Shown here piece after piece: positions 6,878 to 15,451 of a stretch of DNA of 25,919 nucleotides; position 1 is the stretch's first letter, and each line of letters begins with the position of its first letter. Location: the NCBI GenBank assembly GCA_023145655.1, contig JAGLDI010000038.1:1-25919 (forward strand), given 5' to 3'. A program made the position numbers and the translations under genes. Origin of the DNA: Desulfuromusa sp. GTDB taxonomy: Bacteria; Desulfobacterota; Desulfuromonadia; Desulfuromonadales; Geopsychrobacteraceae. The notes below the pieces were generated by a model, which saw nothing but the letters and a program-made list of their open reading frames with translations, searched no databases and was not told the origin of the DNA.

Positions 6878-9054
6878 TGCCCTCTCCTAAAATAATCACG
6901 TCGTTGTTTTGTGATCAGCTTGACCTGTTGTTTATATTTCCCCCCGGCGAGTTCCTGCAGCAACTTATCTGCCGAGGCCCCGGGGAAAATGGTCAGATTA
7001 TCGAGGATTTCTATCTGCAGCTGTTTTATCCGCCGGGAGACAAAAATCCCCTGTTTTTGCAGGATCCGGCGGAGAACCGGTAAGCTTTCCTGATTGCCTA
7101 TTCGGGTCAAGGTCTTGACTATCTGTTTCTTCAGTTCCAGTTCGATATCACTGTTTACCGGGGTACCAAGCATTTTATGCAGAATTGAGAGGACGTTCAG
7201 GTCCTGGCTGAGATCCGCTATTTGAACCGCTGCAGACTGAGCTTCTGGATCCGGGCTGTCCAACTCTTGCGATAGCTGACGATTGGCCGTAGCGGGATTG
7301 CAGGAAAGGAGGTTGCGGACCACTTCCAGGCGGACTTTCGGGTGGGGATGGTTGAGCAGCTTGTGGATGACTTTCAGATTACGAGGACCGAGGTCCTTCC
7401 CCAGAATAATCAACAGATTGCGGACCAGATACCACCGCTCATCAGTGAGGAATTTTTCTATCATCTGTTGGGCATCGCCACCGATCCCCTCCAGAATTTT
7501 CATCCAGAGTTGTCGTTCCAGCCATTCTCGAGCCTGCCCTAAGTATTCAATGACTGACTCACTGTAGGGTTCTCCAACAACAATTACGTAATCGGTAATC
7601 TCCTGATGTTTTTCCTCACCCCAGAGATCGATACCGTCCAGCACTTCTGCCATGAAGGTGGACTGGGTATGATTGGAAAGAACTTTTTCATCGAAAATAC
7701 TGGCAGCGGAATGACGGTTATCAAGATATTGAGACCAGTTGGTGTAAATTTTTCGTAAGTTGATAAAGTCCCCAACATCCAGGAAAAAGCGGGAAAGTTC
7801 AAGCAGATTTTGCTCAACGGCCTTTTCATGTTCAGGCTCAAGTTGATTTTGCAGCAGCTCAAAAATGATCGCGGTGCAGTTCTCTTCCGCTGATTGGTTC
7901 TCAATTTGAGCTCTCAGCTTCTCCTTTTCAGCTTCAGGAATGGTGCCGGTAATATTATCATTGAGGATGTCGTGCAATGCCGACTGATAACTGTCCGGCA
8001 GATACTGCTCCTGTTGCTCTTCACTGAACAGAACATCGAGGCGGGCACGAACCATCTGTTCCGAAAGTGGGGTCGCTGTTGTTTTAACCAGCCTCTGCTC
8101 TGTCTGGTTCTGGCCGGTAGCCAGTTTATTGATCAGACCAAATAGACGGGAAGAGAGCTTCAGTGCCTGCCGATCTTTTCCGATAATGGAGTTTTGCAGC
8201 AGTTGCCGGGGGATTTTTTGTAGCACCTCTGGTGCTTGGTCCCGATGCTTCTCGAGTGCCTGAAAGGTGTTATTGAGGAATTCCTGTTGGGCAGCAGGAG
8301 TTAATCGATCCAGCAACATAGTGAGTTTTTTGTCATTTTCTGAAATTGATTGGGAGGTGCCCTTTGCCCGGATACTGTTTTCAATAAACAGGTTGATGGA
8401 ATGGGAAGATTGCTCACGTTCAGTCTGGTTGCCAACGAGTTTTTGATTGAAGATATCGGCAATAACACCGATCTCAAGAGTTGAATCCAGGTCACCAAAA
8501 TCCAGAATGCCGCTGTGCAATCCATGGAGAAAGTTCTCCCATAGTTGCTTCCCGGCAGCCGGGTCTTTTTTGGTGAAATCCGGGCTGGCCTGAAAGGCAT
8601 CATAATCAATTCCAAGGACAGCAATATGCTCAATCCGGTGCTGCTCGAACAACTGATCAAGATCCCCGAGCGATTTGGTATTTTCCCGTTTGGCACAGAG
8701 CAGCTGGTTAAAGCGGATCAGCTCAGCACCATCCAATCCCCATCGAAAACTGATTGATGCAATTCCAATCCCTGAGAAAAATTTAGCAAATTCCTGATGA
8801 GTTGAGTCTTTCTTGTCAAGCCAGAGCTGTTCAAAATAGAGAGCGTCAGGGGCGATTCCTAACGTGATGACCGGATTAGAGCGAAAGAGATCCTCCAGAA
8901 TATCCATAGTTCGTTTGACGCTGGTCGCAATTTGCGGATGCTCTGGAGGGTAGAGTGATAGCTGCCGCCGGGATATGTTCAATTCGTGTAAAAAACCGGT
9001 GAGTAACGGTTTCTCTGAATTTAAAGTCGGATTGACAGTTGTTTTCTGCTTCAC
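6874..9054 (-). CDS. HEAT-repeat protein translationally coupled to the HD-GYP protein
   Basis: This is a 726-residue soluble protein of unknown function. The GTG at 9054 is chosen because GGGGGA lies 4 bases upstream and the shared N-terminal module starts soon after it; the frame extends 37 codons further without a convincing site. The N-terminal module (about 17-120) has LYPPEH at 34-39, VITLGIAPDALYF, GIASISFRWGLDGAEL. A long predicted-helical middle rich in Gln, Glu and Leu follows. HEAT-like repeats at about 555-675 include HPKVRLEVVRNLL, SPDPEAQSAAVQI and GNQESLPVLRRIL, and the tail is basic (KQRRDYFRRGQ). The stop overlaps the HD-GYP start by 4 bp. HEAT repeats usually scaffold proteins, so it may present or regulate the phosphodiesterase; that role is inferred from the pairing only. 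Confidence 0.85.
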   Translation of the reverse strand: MKQKTTVNPTLNSEKPLLTGFLHELNISRRQLSLYPPEHPQIATSVKRTMDILEDLFRSNPVITLGIAPDALYFEQLWLDKKDSTHQEFAKFFSGIGIASISFRWGLDGAELIRFNQLLCAKRENTKSLGDLDQLFEQHRIEHIAVLGIDYDAFQASPDFTKKDPAAGKQLWENFLHGLHSGILDFGDLDSTLEIGVIADIFNQKLVGNQTEREQSSHSINLFIENSIRAKGTSQSISENDKKLTMLLDRLTPAAQQEFLNNTFQALEKHRDQAPEVLQKIPRQLLQNSIIGKDRQALKLSSRLFGLINKLATGQNQTEQRLVKTTATPLSEQMVRARLDVLFSEEQQEQYLPDSYQSALHDILNDNITGTIPEAEKEKLRAQIENQSAEENCTAIIFELLQNQLEPEHEKAVEQNLLELSRFFLDVGDFINLRKIYTNWSQYLDNRHSAASIFDEKVLSNHTQSTFMAEVLDGIDLWGEEKHQEITDYVIVVGEPYSESVIEYLGQAREWLERQLWMKILEGIGGDAQQMIEKFLTDERWYLVRNLLIILGKDLGPRNLKVIHKLLNHPHPKVRLEVVRNLLSCNPATANRQLSQELDSPDPEAQSAAVQIADLSQDLNVLSILHKMLGTPVNSDIELELKKQIVKTLTRIGNQESLPVLRRILQKQGIFVSRRIKQLQIEILDNLTIFPGASADKLLQELAGGKYKQQVKLITKQRRDYFRRGQ

Positions 9055-9229
9055 AGATCCCCCGTGACTTCTCTTGAAAAATAAAATATCGACAGAGTAT
9101 AGCAGCTTTCGAGGTGCTTTTGTGATTGATTGATAACGGATTGATCCAACAGCCATTTGTTGCATTCGTTCTGCTTTGGTGCTAAATTCCGCAACGTGAA
9201 AAATATATTATTTCAGCGAGCACCTGCGT
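9055..9229. promoter_or_regulatory. Divergent intergenic region between the HEAT gene and phoH
   Basis: This 175-bp gap separates genes reading away from each other, so it must hold promoters in both directions. On the minus strand TATACT (plus 9096-9101) is a good -10 hexamer for the HEAT/HD-GYP operon, but the -35 is poor. Toward phoH, TATATT at 9204-9209 is a -10 candidate; the nearest TTGGTG (9176-9181) is too far (22 bp). No operator-like palindrome was seen. Confidence 0.4.
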
Positions 9230-10225
9230 ATGAGCCCCAGCAAATATTTTGATGTTGCTGATGCGGCTCTGGCCGCACAGTTGTTCGGTCAGCAGAATAA
9301 GCATCTTAAACTGATAGAGAAAAAACTTGGCATCCGCCTTGGTAGCCAGGGGACCGTCATCCATCTCTCTGGTGAGTCTGCCCAAGTTCATATCGGCTAT
9401 CGCCTGCTTGAAGAGCTATCTCTCCTGATGCAGGAAAATATGCCGATCTACCCCACCGATATCGATTATGCGATTCGGATTCTTTCTGCCAATTCGGCAA
9501 TAGACCTGAAAGATATATTCTGTGATACAGTTTTTATTTCGGCCCGCAATAAGTTAATTGCCCCTAAAAGTCTGGCACAGAAAAATTATATTGATAATAT
9601 TCGAACCAATCATGTGGTTTTTGGTGTTGGCCCGGCAGGAACTGGAAAAACTTATCTTGCGATGGCAATGGGGGTGGCGGCATTGATGCGCAAGGAGGTG
9701 AGCCGGATTATGCTGGTTCGCCCTGCCGTTGAAGCCGGAGAAAAACTTGGATTTCTCCCTGGCGATCTGGCGGAAAAAGTCAATCCCTACCTGCGTCCCC
9801 TCTATGATGCCCTCTATGATATGCTTGATCTGAACAAAGCTCAGGAACTTTTGGAAAATGGTGTTGTTGAGGTCGCGCCCCTGGCTTTTATGCGTGGGCG
9901 AACTTTGAATGATGCTTTTGTTATTCTGGATGAAGCCCAGAATACAACAGCTGAACAGATGAAGATGTTTTTGACCCGCCTTGGGTTTGGCAGTAAGGCG
10001 GTGGTGACCGGTGATGTGACCCAGATTGATTTGCCACGTGGACAACAATCAGGGTTATCACAGGCGGTGGAGATACTGACTGGCGTTGCCGACATAGCGT
10101 TTACCCATTTCAGTGATGTCGATGTGGTCCGTCATCCGATTGTTCAGGCGATTGTCAGGGCCTACCAGAAGGCAGATCAACTCCATATTGAAGCACCTCG
10201 TTCAACGGCTATTGAGGATCTATGA
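9230..10225 (+). CDS. phoH: PhoH-like ATPase (YbeZ)
   Basis: This is a 331-residue cytoplasmic P-loop protein; E. coli YbeZ is 346. Walker A is GPAGTGKTYLAMA with K140, and Walker B is FVILDEAQNTT with D234-E235. Other family blocks include RPAVEAGEKLGFLPGDL, NPYLRPLYDALYDM and VTGDVTQIDLPRGQQSG. The roughly 100 residues before the ATPase form the RNA-binding-like N-terminal part of the PhoH family. PhoH/YbeZ is an RNA-linked NTPase that partners with the endoribonuclease YbeY, encoded two genes downstream. The ATG at 9230 has only a weak GCGAG upstream. The stop overlaps the next start (ATGA). It heads an apparent operon running to kdsB. Confidence 0.96.
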   Translation: MSPSKYFDVADAALAAQLFGQQNKHLKLIEKKLGIRLGSQGTVIHLSGESAQVHIGYRLLEELSLLMQENMPIYPTDIDYAIRILSANSAIDLKDIFCDTVFISARNKLIAPKSLAQKNYIDNIRTNHVVFGVGPAGTGKTYLAMAMGVAALMRKEVSRIMLVRPAVEAGEKLGFLPGDLAEKVNPYLRPLYDALYDMLDLNKAQELLENGVVEVAPLAFMRGRTLNDAFVILDEAQNTTAEQMKMFLTRLGFGSKAVVTGDVTQIDLPRGQQSGLSQAVEILTGVADIAFTHFSDVDVVRHPIVQAIVRAYQKADQLHIEAPRSTAIEDL

Positions 10226-12633
10226 CCAAAGAAGAAAAAGATAAATCATTATTGATGCGTACTGCCATCTTCAAAGGTGGGGTTCAGGGGTTACGGAATC
10301 AGCGCCAACCCCGGTTGGGGGGGTGGCTGCTATTGTTGGTTGCCGCTTTATTGACCCTGGTTATCGTGCCAAAAGGGGGACTGATCCCCGATTATTATGC
10401 TCCGGGGGATATTGCGACAGGTGATATTAAATCGCCACGGGACCTGTTGGCAGAAGATATCCCCTTAACTCAGGCAAAACGTGACGAGGCTGCAACTGCT
10501 TCTCCGCTCATATATGAACTGGACACAACTTCAGGAGGACAGGCAATTAACCGGATCCGTCAGGGGCTCGGTCTGCTATTACTGCAACAGGGTGATGATG
10601 AACCGGTGCGGCCGGAAGCCCTTTTGCTACAGTTGGAAACTGATTTCGGGGTTCCTTTGACGGATGAGGAATTCAAGCCTTTGCTTGATCTGGCACTCAA
10701 CCAGAATATTGCAGTTTTAACCGGAGATCTCCTCTCACCAATTTTTACTCGACCGATAGTTGCTAATTTCCAGGCCTTCAGTGTTGATCAGGATAAGGGT
10801 CTTCTGGCTCTCAACCGTGAGCGGGGGGAGGATATAGATCCGCAACGATTGGAGGCAACAATCGGGTTGAAAGACGCTTTGCTCAGAGCCAAAGAGCAAT
10901 TGGCACTGATTCCCGGGACGACAGTCATTCAGCAGAAGACCCTGTTAAAACTGGTTCAGCAGCAGTTGCGCCCGAGCCTGGTATTTAATCAGGAAAAAAC
11001 GGAACAACGACGTCTCGATGCACAAGAACAGATTGCCCCGGTTTTCTTCCAGATGAAGAAGGGGGAGATGGTGGTTCGAGGGGGGGAGCGGGTGACCGCC
11101 GACCAGATCCTCAAGCTACAGGCAATTAGAACCTCGGGCCGCGATAATCACAGCCTGCAGATTGCGGCAGGTTTATTTATCTGCTCCTTGTTGTTGATCT
11201 ATGTTGGTTTTTATTTTACCCAGAATAATATCAGTAAGTTCCACCCTGATTCCCGCGATCTACTGTTTCTTGCTACGGTATTCATTGCTCTGTTTGTCCT
11301 GATAAAAATATCAATTTTTATTGCCGCGGCAATGGGAAATAGTTTCGGCTATATTGATTCAGCGGCTTACCTCTACGCGATTCCTTTTGCTCTTGGCGCA
11401 ATGCTGGTGCGAATTGTCCTGAATTCAGAAACCGCCTTTGTGTTTGCTGTCTGCTGCGCGGTGCTGGTCGGGATATTGTTTGGCAACAGTCTTTTGATGG
11501 CGTTATACGTTCTGCTTGGAAGTCTGGTCGGAGCGCATGGAGTGCGTCATTGTCAGCAACGCACTGCCCTCTACCGGGCGGGTTTGTGGGTTGGGTTGAC
11601 CAATGTGGCCCTACTGATTGGAATCCAGCTTTTGACCGGCCGAAATTTTGAACTGCAGTTTCTCTGGACTATGGGGTTTGGTTTTTTTGGTGGTTTGGCC
11701 AGTGCAATTTTTGTCAATGGGGTTGTCCCCTTGGTGGAATCATTTTTTAAATATACGACCGACATTAAGTTGCTGGAATTGGCTAATATGAATGCACCGA
11801 TTCTACGCCAATTAATGATTGAGGCACCAGGAACCTATCACCATTCTATTCTGGTTGGCAATCTGGCAGAAGCTGCTGCAGAATCAATCAATGCCAATCC
11901 ATTGTTGACCCGTGTTGCTGCTTATTATCATGATATCGGGAAAATCAAGAAGCCTCTCTACTTTATTGAAAATTCAGGGGGACAGCGAAATAAACATGAT
12001 AAATTAGCTCCATCAATGAGTGCTTTGATCCTCACTTCTCATGTCAAGGATGGGGTTGATTTAGCCCGTGAACATAAATTAGGGGCAAAACTGGTTGACA
12101 TTATCCAGCAACACCATGGGACAACTCTGATAAAGTTTTTCTATGATCGCGCTAAAACCCAGGCAGATCCTGGAGTGCAGCAAGTTGATGAACGTGATTA
12201 TCGCTATCATGGTCCCAAACCACAGACCCGCGAAGCTGCTTTGATTCTATTGGCAGATGCGGTAGAGGCTGCCAGTCGGACGTTGGCCGATCCAACTCCG
12301 GCCCGGATTCAGGGGATGGTGAAAAAACTGATCAACAATGTTTTCATTGATGGTCAGCTGGACGAGTGTAATCTGACCCTGAAGGATCTAAACCTTATTG
12401 CTAAAAGTTTTAACCGGATTATGGCGGGATCTTTCCATCATCGAGTCGATTATCCAGAACCGGTACATATTGTCCGGGATAAGGGTGATGTTGCCGAAAA
12501 AACTTCAGTTAAAGAAAAGGTGAAAGTTAATAGTGCGGATTCAAATAGAAAATCGCCAGCACCAATACAAGATCCTGAAGCGGCCATTGCGGAAGATAGC
12601 CCAGAGGATCTTAGACGTCTCGGGATATCCTGA
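10222..12633 (+). CDS. PgpH-type membrane HD phosphohydrolase (7TMR-HDED, 7TM and HD domains)
   Basis: This 803-residue membrane protein has the PgpH/YqfF architecture. TM1 is about 33-50. An extracytoplasmic 7TMR-HDED domain (about 55-305) has PGDIATGDIKSPRDL and RDEAATASPLIYELD. A seven-helix block (about 312-505) is followed by the cytoplasmic HD domain. Metal-binding residues include H540/H541 in YHHSILVGN, the HD dyad H570-D571 in YYHDIGKIKKP, HH in QQHHGTTLI, and D in LADAVEAASRT. In Listeria PgpH degrades the second messenger c-di-AMP; the same activity is likely here but not shown, and no diadenylate cyclase is in the window. The last ~55 residues form a hydrophilic tail beyond the HD domain. 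Its final 33 codons overlap ybeY in another frame. The start overlaps the phoH stop by 4 bp. Confidence 0.92.
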   Translation: MTKEEKDKSLLMRTAIFKGGVQGLRNQRQPRLGGWLLLLVAALLTLVIVPKGGLIPDYYAPGDIATGDIKSPRDLLAEDIPLTQAKRDEAATASPLIYELDTTSGGQAINRIRQGLGLLLLQQGDDEPVRPEALLLQLETDFGVPLTDEEFKPLLDLALNQNIAVLTGDLLSPIFTRPIVANFQAFSVDQDKGLLALNRERGEDIDPQRLEATIGLKDALLRAKEQLALIPGTTVIQQKTLLKLVQQQLRPSLVFNQEKTEQRRLDAQEQIAPVFFQMKKGEMVVRGGERVTADQILKLQAIRTSGRDNHSLQIAAGLFICSLLLIYVGFYFTQNNISKFHPDSRDLLFLATVFIALFVLIKISIFIAAAMGNSFGYIDSAAYLYAIPFALGAMLVRIVLNSETAFVFAVCCAVLVGILFGNSLLMALYVLLGSLVGAHGVRHCQQRTALYRAGLWVGLTNVALLIGIQLLTGRNFELQFLWTMGFGFFGGLASAIFVNGVVPLVESFFKYTTDIKLLELANMNAPILRQLMIEAPGTYHHSILVGNLAEAAAESINANPLLTRVAAYYHDIGKIKKPLYFIENSGGQRNKHDKLAPSMSALILTSHVKDGVDLAREHKLGAKLVDIIQQHHGTTLIKFFYDRAKTQADPGVQQVDERDYRYHGPKPQTREAALILLADAVEAASRTLADPTPARIQGMVKKLINNVFIDGQLDECNLTLKDLNLIAKSFNRIMAGSFHHRVDYPEPVHIVRDKGDVAEKTSVKEKVKVNSADSNRKSPAPIQDPEAAIAEDSPEDLRRLGIS

Positions 12634-12997
12634 GGCAGAGCTGTCGATAGTGATCCTCGATAACTCCGGGATTCAGGAGGTGAACCGGGAGTATTTGCAC
12701 CGTGATCGGCCAACCAACGTCATCTCTTTTGCCATGCAGGAGGGAGAGGGGGCAGGTTTGCTGCCACTGGTTCTTGGTGATGTGGTCATCTCGGCAGAGC
12801 GAGCGGCGACAGATGCTGCAGAAGCAGAGATTCCATTTGAACATGAGCTCTGGTTTCTGCTGGTTCATGGTGTCCTCCACTTACTGGGTTACGATCATGA
12901 ACGGGGTTCAGCGGAGGAAGCTGAACTGATGGAAGCGCGAGAAACTGAAATTTTTGCGCAACTTGTTGAAGAGTTTCCCCTTTCGCTAAATCAATGA
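12533..12997 (+). CDS. ybeY: Endoribonuclease YbeY (16S rRNA maturation)
   Basis: This is a 154-residue cytoplasmic zinc metalloprotein; E. coli YbeY is 155. The zinc triad sits in HGVLHLLGYDHE (H112, H116, H122). RDRPTNVISF and LGDVVIS are the other family blocks. The residue aligning with the conserved E. coli Arg59 is Leu55 (EYLHRDRPTN). The GTG at 12533 gives the N-terminus MRIQIENRQ, which looks like the normal YbeY N-terminus; any later start would delete the first strand. This places 101 bp inside the upstream HD gene in the +1 frame, with AAAGG about 12 bases before the GTG. YbeY acts in 16S 3'-end maturation and ribosome quality control, with PhoH/YbeZ as partner. A stem-loop covers its stop codon. 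Confidence 0.95.
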   Translation: MRIQIENRQHQYKILKRPLRKIAQRILDVSGYPEAELSIVILDNSGIQEVNREYLHRDRPTNVISFAMQEGEGAGLLPLVLGDVVISAERAATDAAEAEIPFEHELWFLLVHGVLHLLGYDHERGSAEEAELMEARETEIFAQLVEEFPLSLNQ

Positions 12998-13029
12998 TTT
13001 GACCATTTGCGGTCTATCCAGAAATCATT
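12993..13029 (+). other. Stem-loop spanning the ybeY stop and ending at the corC start
   Basis: AATGATTT (12993-13000) pairs perfectly with AAATCATT (13022-13029), and the inner GACC (13001-13004) pairs with GGTC (13011-13014) around the loop ATTTGC. A 7-base bulge TATCCAG lies on the 3' side. The structure contains the ybeY TGA and ends one base before the corC ATG at 13031. It could therefore mask the translation start of corC until ribosomes finishing ybeY open it. No T-run follows, so it is not a terminator. Confidence 0.45.
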
Positions 13030-13030
13030 C

Positions 13031-13909
13031 ATGGAGAATAAAAGAGTCGTGGATAACGATCAATTAAAGGAGCCCGATAGTTGGCTGAAACGTCTAGGTC
13101 ACTGGTTGAGCCATCGACCCCGAGCAACCAGTGAGGAAGAACTGCAGGAACTGATCGATGCTTCTGAGCAACAGGGGATCATAGATGAGGGGGAGGGGGA
13201 TATGCTCCAGTCTATTCTGGAGCTGGATGAAACCATTCTGCGTGAAATTATGGTGCCACGGACGGATATGGTGTGTGTTGATTCTGCAACCCCTTTTGGA
13301 AATATTCTTAAGGCGATTCTCAGCTCTGGGCATTCGCGTATTCCGGTCTATAAAAACAATATCGATAATATTATCGGGCTGGTCTATGCCAAAGATCTAC
13401 TCCGTTTTTGGGGTCGCCCTATCGATACTATTTCTCTTGCTGAAATTATGCGTCCGCCCTTTCTGGTTCCGGAGTCGAAACAGGTCAGTGTGCTCCTCAA
13501 GGAGTTCCAGGCTGCCTGTGTCCACATCGCTATTGTTATCGATGAATATGGTGGGACCTCAGGTCTGGTGACTATTGAAGATTTGATTGAGGAGATCGTT
13601 GGTGAGATTCAGGATGAGTACGATCATAAGGAGGAGTGGCTGGTTAAACAGCCGGATGGGTCCTTATTGGTTGACAGTCGCTTGAATATTGAAGAATTTG
13701 AGGAATATTTTGATATAGAAGTAGCCCGGGAGAAGTTTGATACCCTTGGGGGCTATATTGTAGAGCAATTCGGTAGAGTTCCGGCGGTCGGTGAACAGAT
13801 CCGAATCGGTGATTTTGATATGCTGGTTGAGCAGGGAGATCAACGCGCTATTCGCCAGATCAGGATTATTCCAAATTCTCCTTCGATTGCTGAAAATGGT
13901 GCTCATTGA
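13031..13909 (+). CDS. corC: CorC/YbeX-type CBS-domain protein
   Basis: This 292-residue cytoplasmic protein has the same length as E. coli CorC (YbeX). After a short N-terminal helix region with ELQELIDASEQQGIIDEGE, a CBS pair follows: MVPRTDMV with HSRIPVYKNNIDNIIGLVYAKDLL, then VLLKEFQAACVHIAIVIDEYGGTSGLVTIEDLIEEIVGEIQDE. The CorC_HlyC domain is at the C-terminus (LNIEEFEEYFDIEV, GGYIVEQFGRVP). The DUF21 membrane domain of larger relatives is absent. CorC is linked to Mg/Co efflux, and YbeX is also tied to ribosome metabolism. ATG 13031 is chosen; a GTG at 13049 with GGAG 12 bases upstream is the alternative. The stop overlaps the lnt ATG by one base (TGATG). Confidence 0.93.
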   Translation: MENKRVVDNDQLKEPDSWLKRLGHWLSHRPRATSEEELQELIDASEQQGIIDEGEGDMLQSILELDETILREIMVPRTDMVCVDSATPFGNILKAILSSGHSRIPVYKNNIDNIIGLVYAKDLLRFWGRPIDTISLAEIMRPPFLVPESKQVSVLLKEFQAACVHIAIVIDEYGGTSGLVTIEDLIEEIVGEIQDEYDHKEEWLVKQPDGSLLVDSRLNIEEFEEYFDIEVAREKFDTLGGYIVEQFGRVPAVGEQIRIGDFDMLVEQGDQRAIRQIRIIPNSPSIAENGAH

Positions 13910-15441
13910 TGCTCCTGGCAAGACCTGATCGAACCCTGCTGGCTGCGGCTGGATCAGGACTTTTACTTGCTGCAGCATTTCCACGTCCTGATTTGTTTCC
14001 CCTTGCCTGGATTGCGTTAGTCCCCTTATTGCTGGTGATGCGCCATCGCCCCTTTGCTGCTGGGTTGACAACGGGGGTGGTTTTTTTTGCTGTAGTTCTT
14101 TATTGGTTGAATATTGTTATGACCACTTATGGTGGTCTTCCGCTGATTCTATCACTCTTCGTTTATCTGTTTTTGGTGGTTTACCTGGCCGCTTATTTTG
14201 CTCTGTCAAGTTGGCTCTCATGCCGTCTTAAAACAGTTCTTAACCTTCCATACTTAGTGACTTTACCTCCCCTCTGGGTTGCCTTGGAATATCTGCGGGG
14301 CTGGCTTTTTACCGGTTTTCCCTGGGCAATTATCGGCTATTCACAGCAAAACTTTTCTCTGGCGATTCAGAGCTCTGATGTGACCGGGGTTTATGGGGTC
14401 AGTCTGATGCTGGTGGTTGTTAATTGTGCCATCGCCGGAGTGATTGCGGCACCAAAGAGTCGTCTGGCCTGGTTGGGGATTGCTGCGACCATCGTTATTT
14501 CAATCAGTCACTTTGGTTACGGCTTCTGGCGGGAATCACAGCCCCTTGAGCAAAGGGCTGAAAAACTGCAGGTCGCTTTGATTCAGGGAAATATTGATCA
14601 GGGGCAAAAGTGGGTTCCAGAGAATCGGCAAGCGACAATTGACCGTTATCAGCAGTTATCAACCCAGGCGTTAAAAAATCATCCGGATTTGGTGATCTGG
14701 CCTGAAGCGGCGACACCATTTTTTCTTCAGGAAGAATCTGATCTGGCGAATCAGGTTAAAAAAATACCTGAGCTGCTGAATGCCCCTCTGTTGGTTGGCA
14801 GCCCCTCTTATCAATTATCACCAGCCGGGGAATACCAATACTTCAACAGTGCTTTTCTATTTTCCTCCACCGGGAAAAGGCTCGGGCGTTCGGATAAAAT
14901 CCATCTGGTTCCTTTCGGAGAGTACGTGCCATTGGAAAAGCTCCTCTCTTTTATTGATAAGCTGGTGGTCGGGGTGGGCAACTTTTCTCCCGGACGGATT
15001 CAGCCTTTGCCACTGAATGGACATACTCTTGGTGTCCTGGTCTGCTATGAAGCAATTTTTCCATCATTAGCCCGAGAATATGTTCAGGAGGGGAGCAGTC
15101 TGCTGGTCAATTTGACCAATGATGCCTGGTTTGGGCACTCTTCGGCTCCTTATCAGCTCCTTGCAATGACCCGGTTTCGGGCAATTGAAAATCGGGTCTG
15201 GATTGCCCGGGCGGCTAATACCGGAATCTCAGCACTGATTTCACCGGCGGGCCGAATTGTCTTGTCCGGACCGATCTTTGCGCCATTGCAGTTAAGTGGA
15301 TCGGTCGGTTTGGGAGCCGATATGACATTCTATACCCGGTTTGGTGATATGTTTGCCAGCATCTGCCTGGGGATAAGTGGAATTTATCTGCTGGTTCTTC
15401 TCTTTATGCGAAAGCGTAGCGAACTGCCGGTTAAAGATTGA
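13909..15441 (+). CDS. lnt: Apolipoprotein N-acyltransferase Lnt
   Basis: This 510-residue inner-membrane enzyme (E. coli 512) adds the third acyl chain to the N-terminal Cys of lipoproteins on the periplasmic face. About six to seven hydrophobic helices fill residues 8-205. The nitrilase-like domain follows (about 220-485), with the catalytic triad visible: E266 in VIWPEAATPFF, K330 in RSDKIHLVPFGEYVP, and C379 in LVCYEAIFPSLAREY. A final hydrophobic helix lies near the C-terminus (CLGISGIYLLVLLF), and the tail is basic. The ATG at 13909 overlaps the corC stop by one base. The ybeZ-ybeY-ybeX-lnt arrangement is the same as in E. coli apart from the inserted HD gene. Confidence 0.97.
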   Translation: MLLARPDRTLLAAAGSGLLLAAAFPRPDLFPLAWIALVPLLLVMRHRPFAAGLTTGVVFFAVVLYWLNIVMTTYGGLPLILSLFVYLFLVVYLAAYFALSSWLSCRLKTVLNLPYLVTLPPLWVALEYLRGWLFTGFPWAIIGYSQQNFSLAIQSSDVTGVYGVSLMLVVVNCAIAGVIAAPKSRLAWLGIAATIVISISHFGYGFWRESQPLEQRAEKLQVALIQGNIDQGQKWVPENRQATIDRYQQLSTQALKNHPDLVIWPEAATPFFLQEESDLANQVKKIPELLNAPLLVGSPSYQLSPAGEYQYFNSAFLFSSTGKRLGRSDKIHLVPFGEYVPLEKLLSFIDKLVVGVGNFSPGRIQPLPLNGHTLGVLVCYEAIFPSLAREYVQEGSSLLVNLTNDAWFGHSSAPYQLLAMTRFRAIENRVWIARAANTGISALISPAGRIVLSGPIFAPLQLSGSVGLGADMTFYTRFGDMFASICLGISGIYLLVLLFMRKRSELPVKD

Positions 15442-15451
15442 AAGGATTTTT

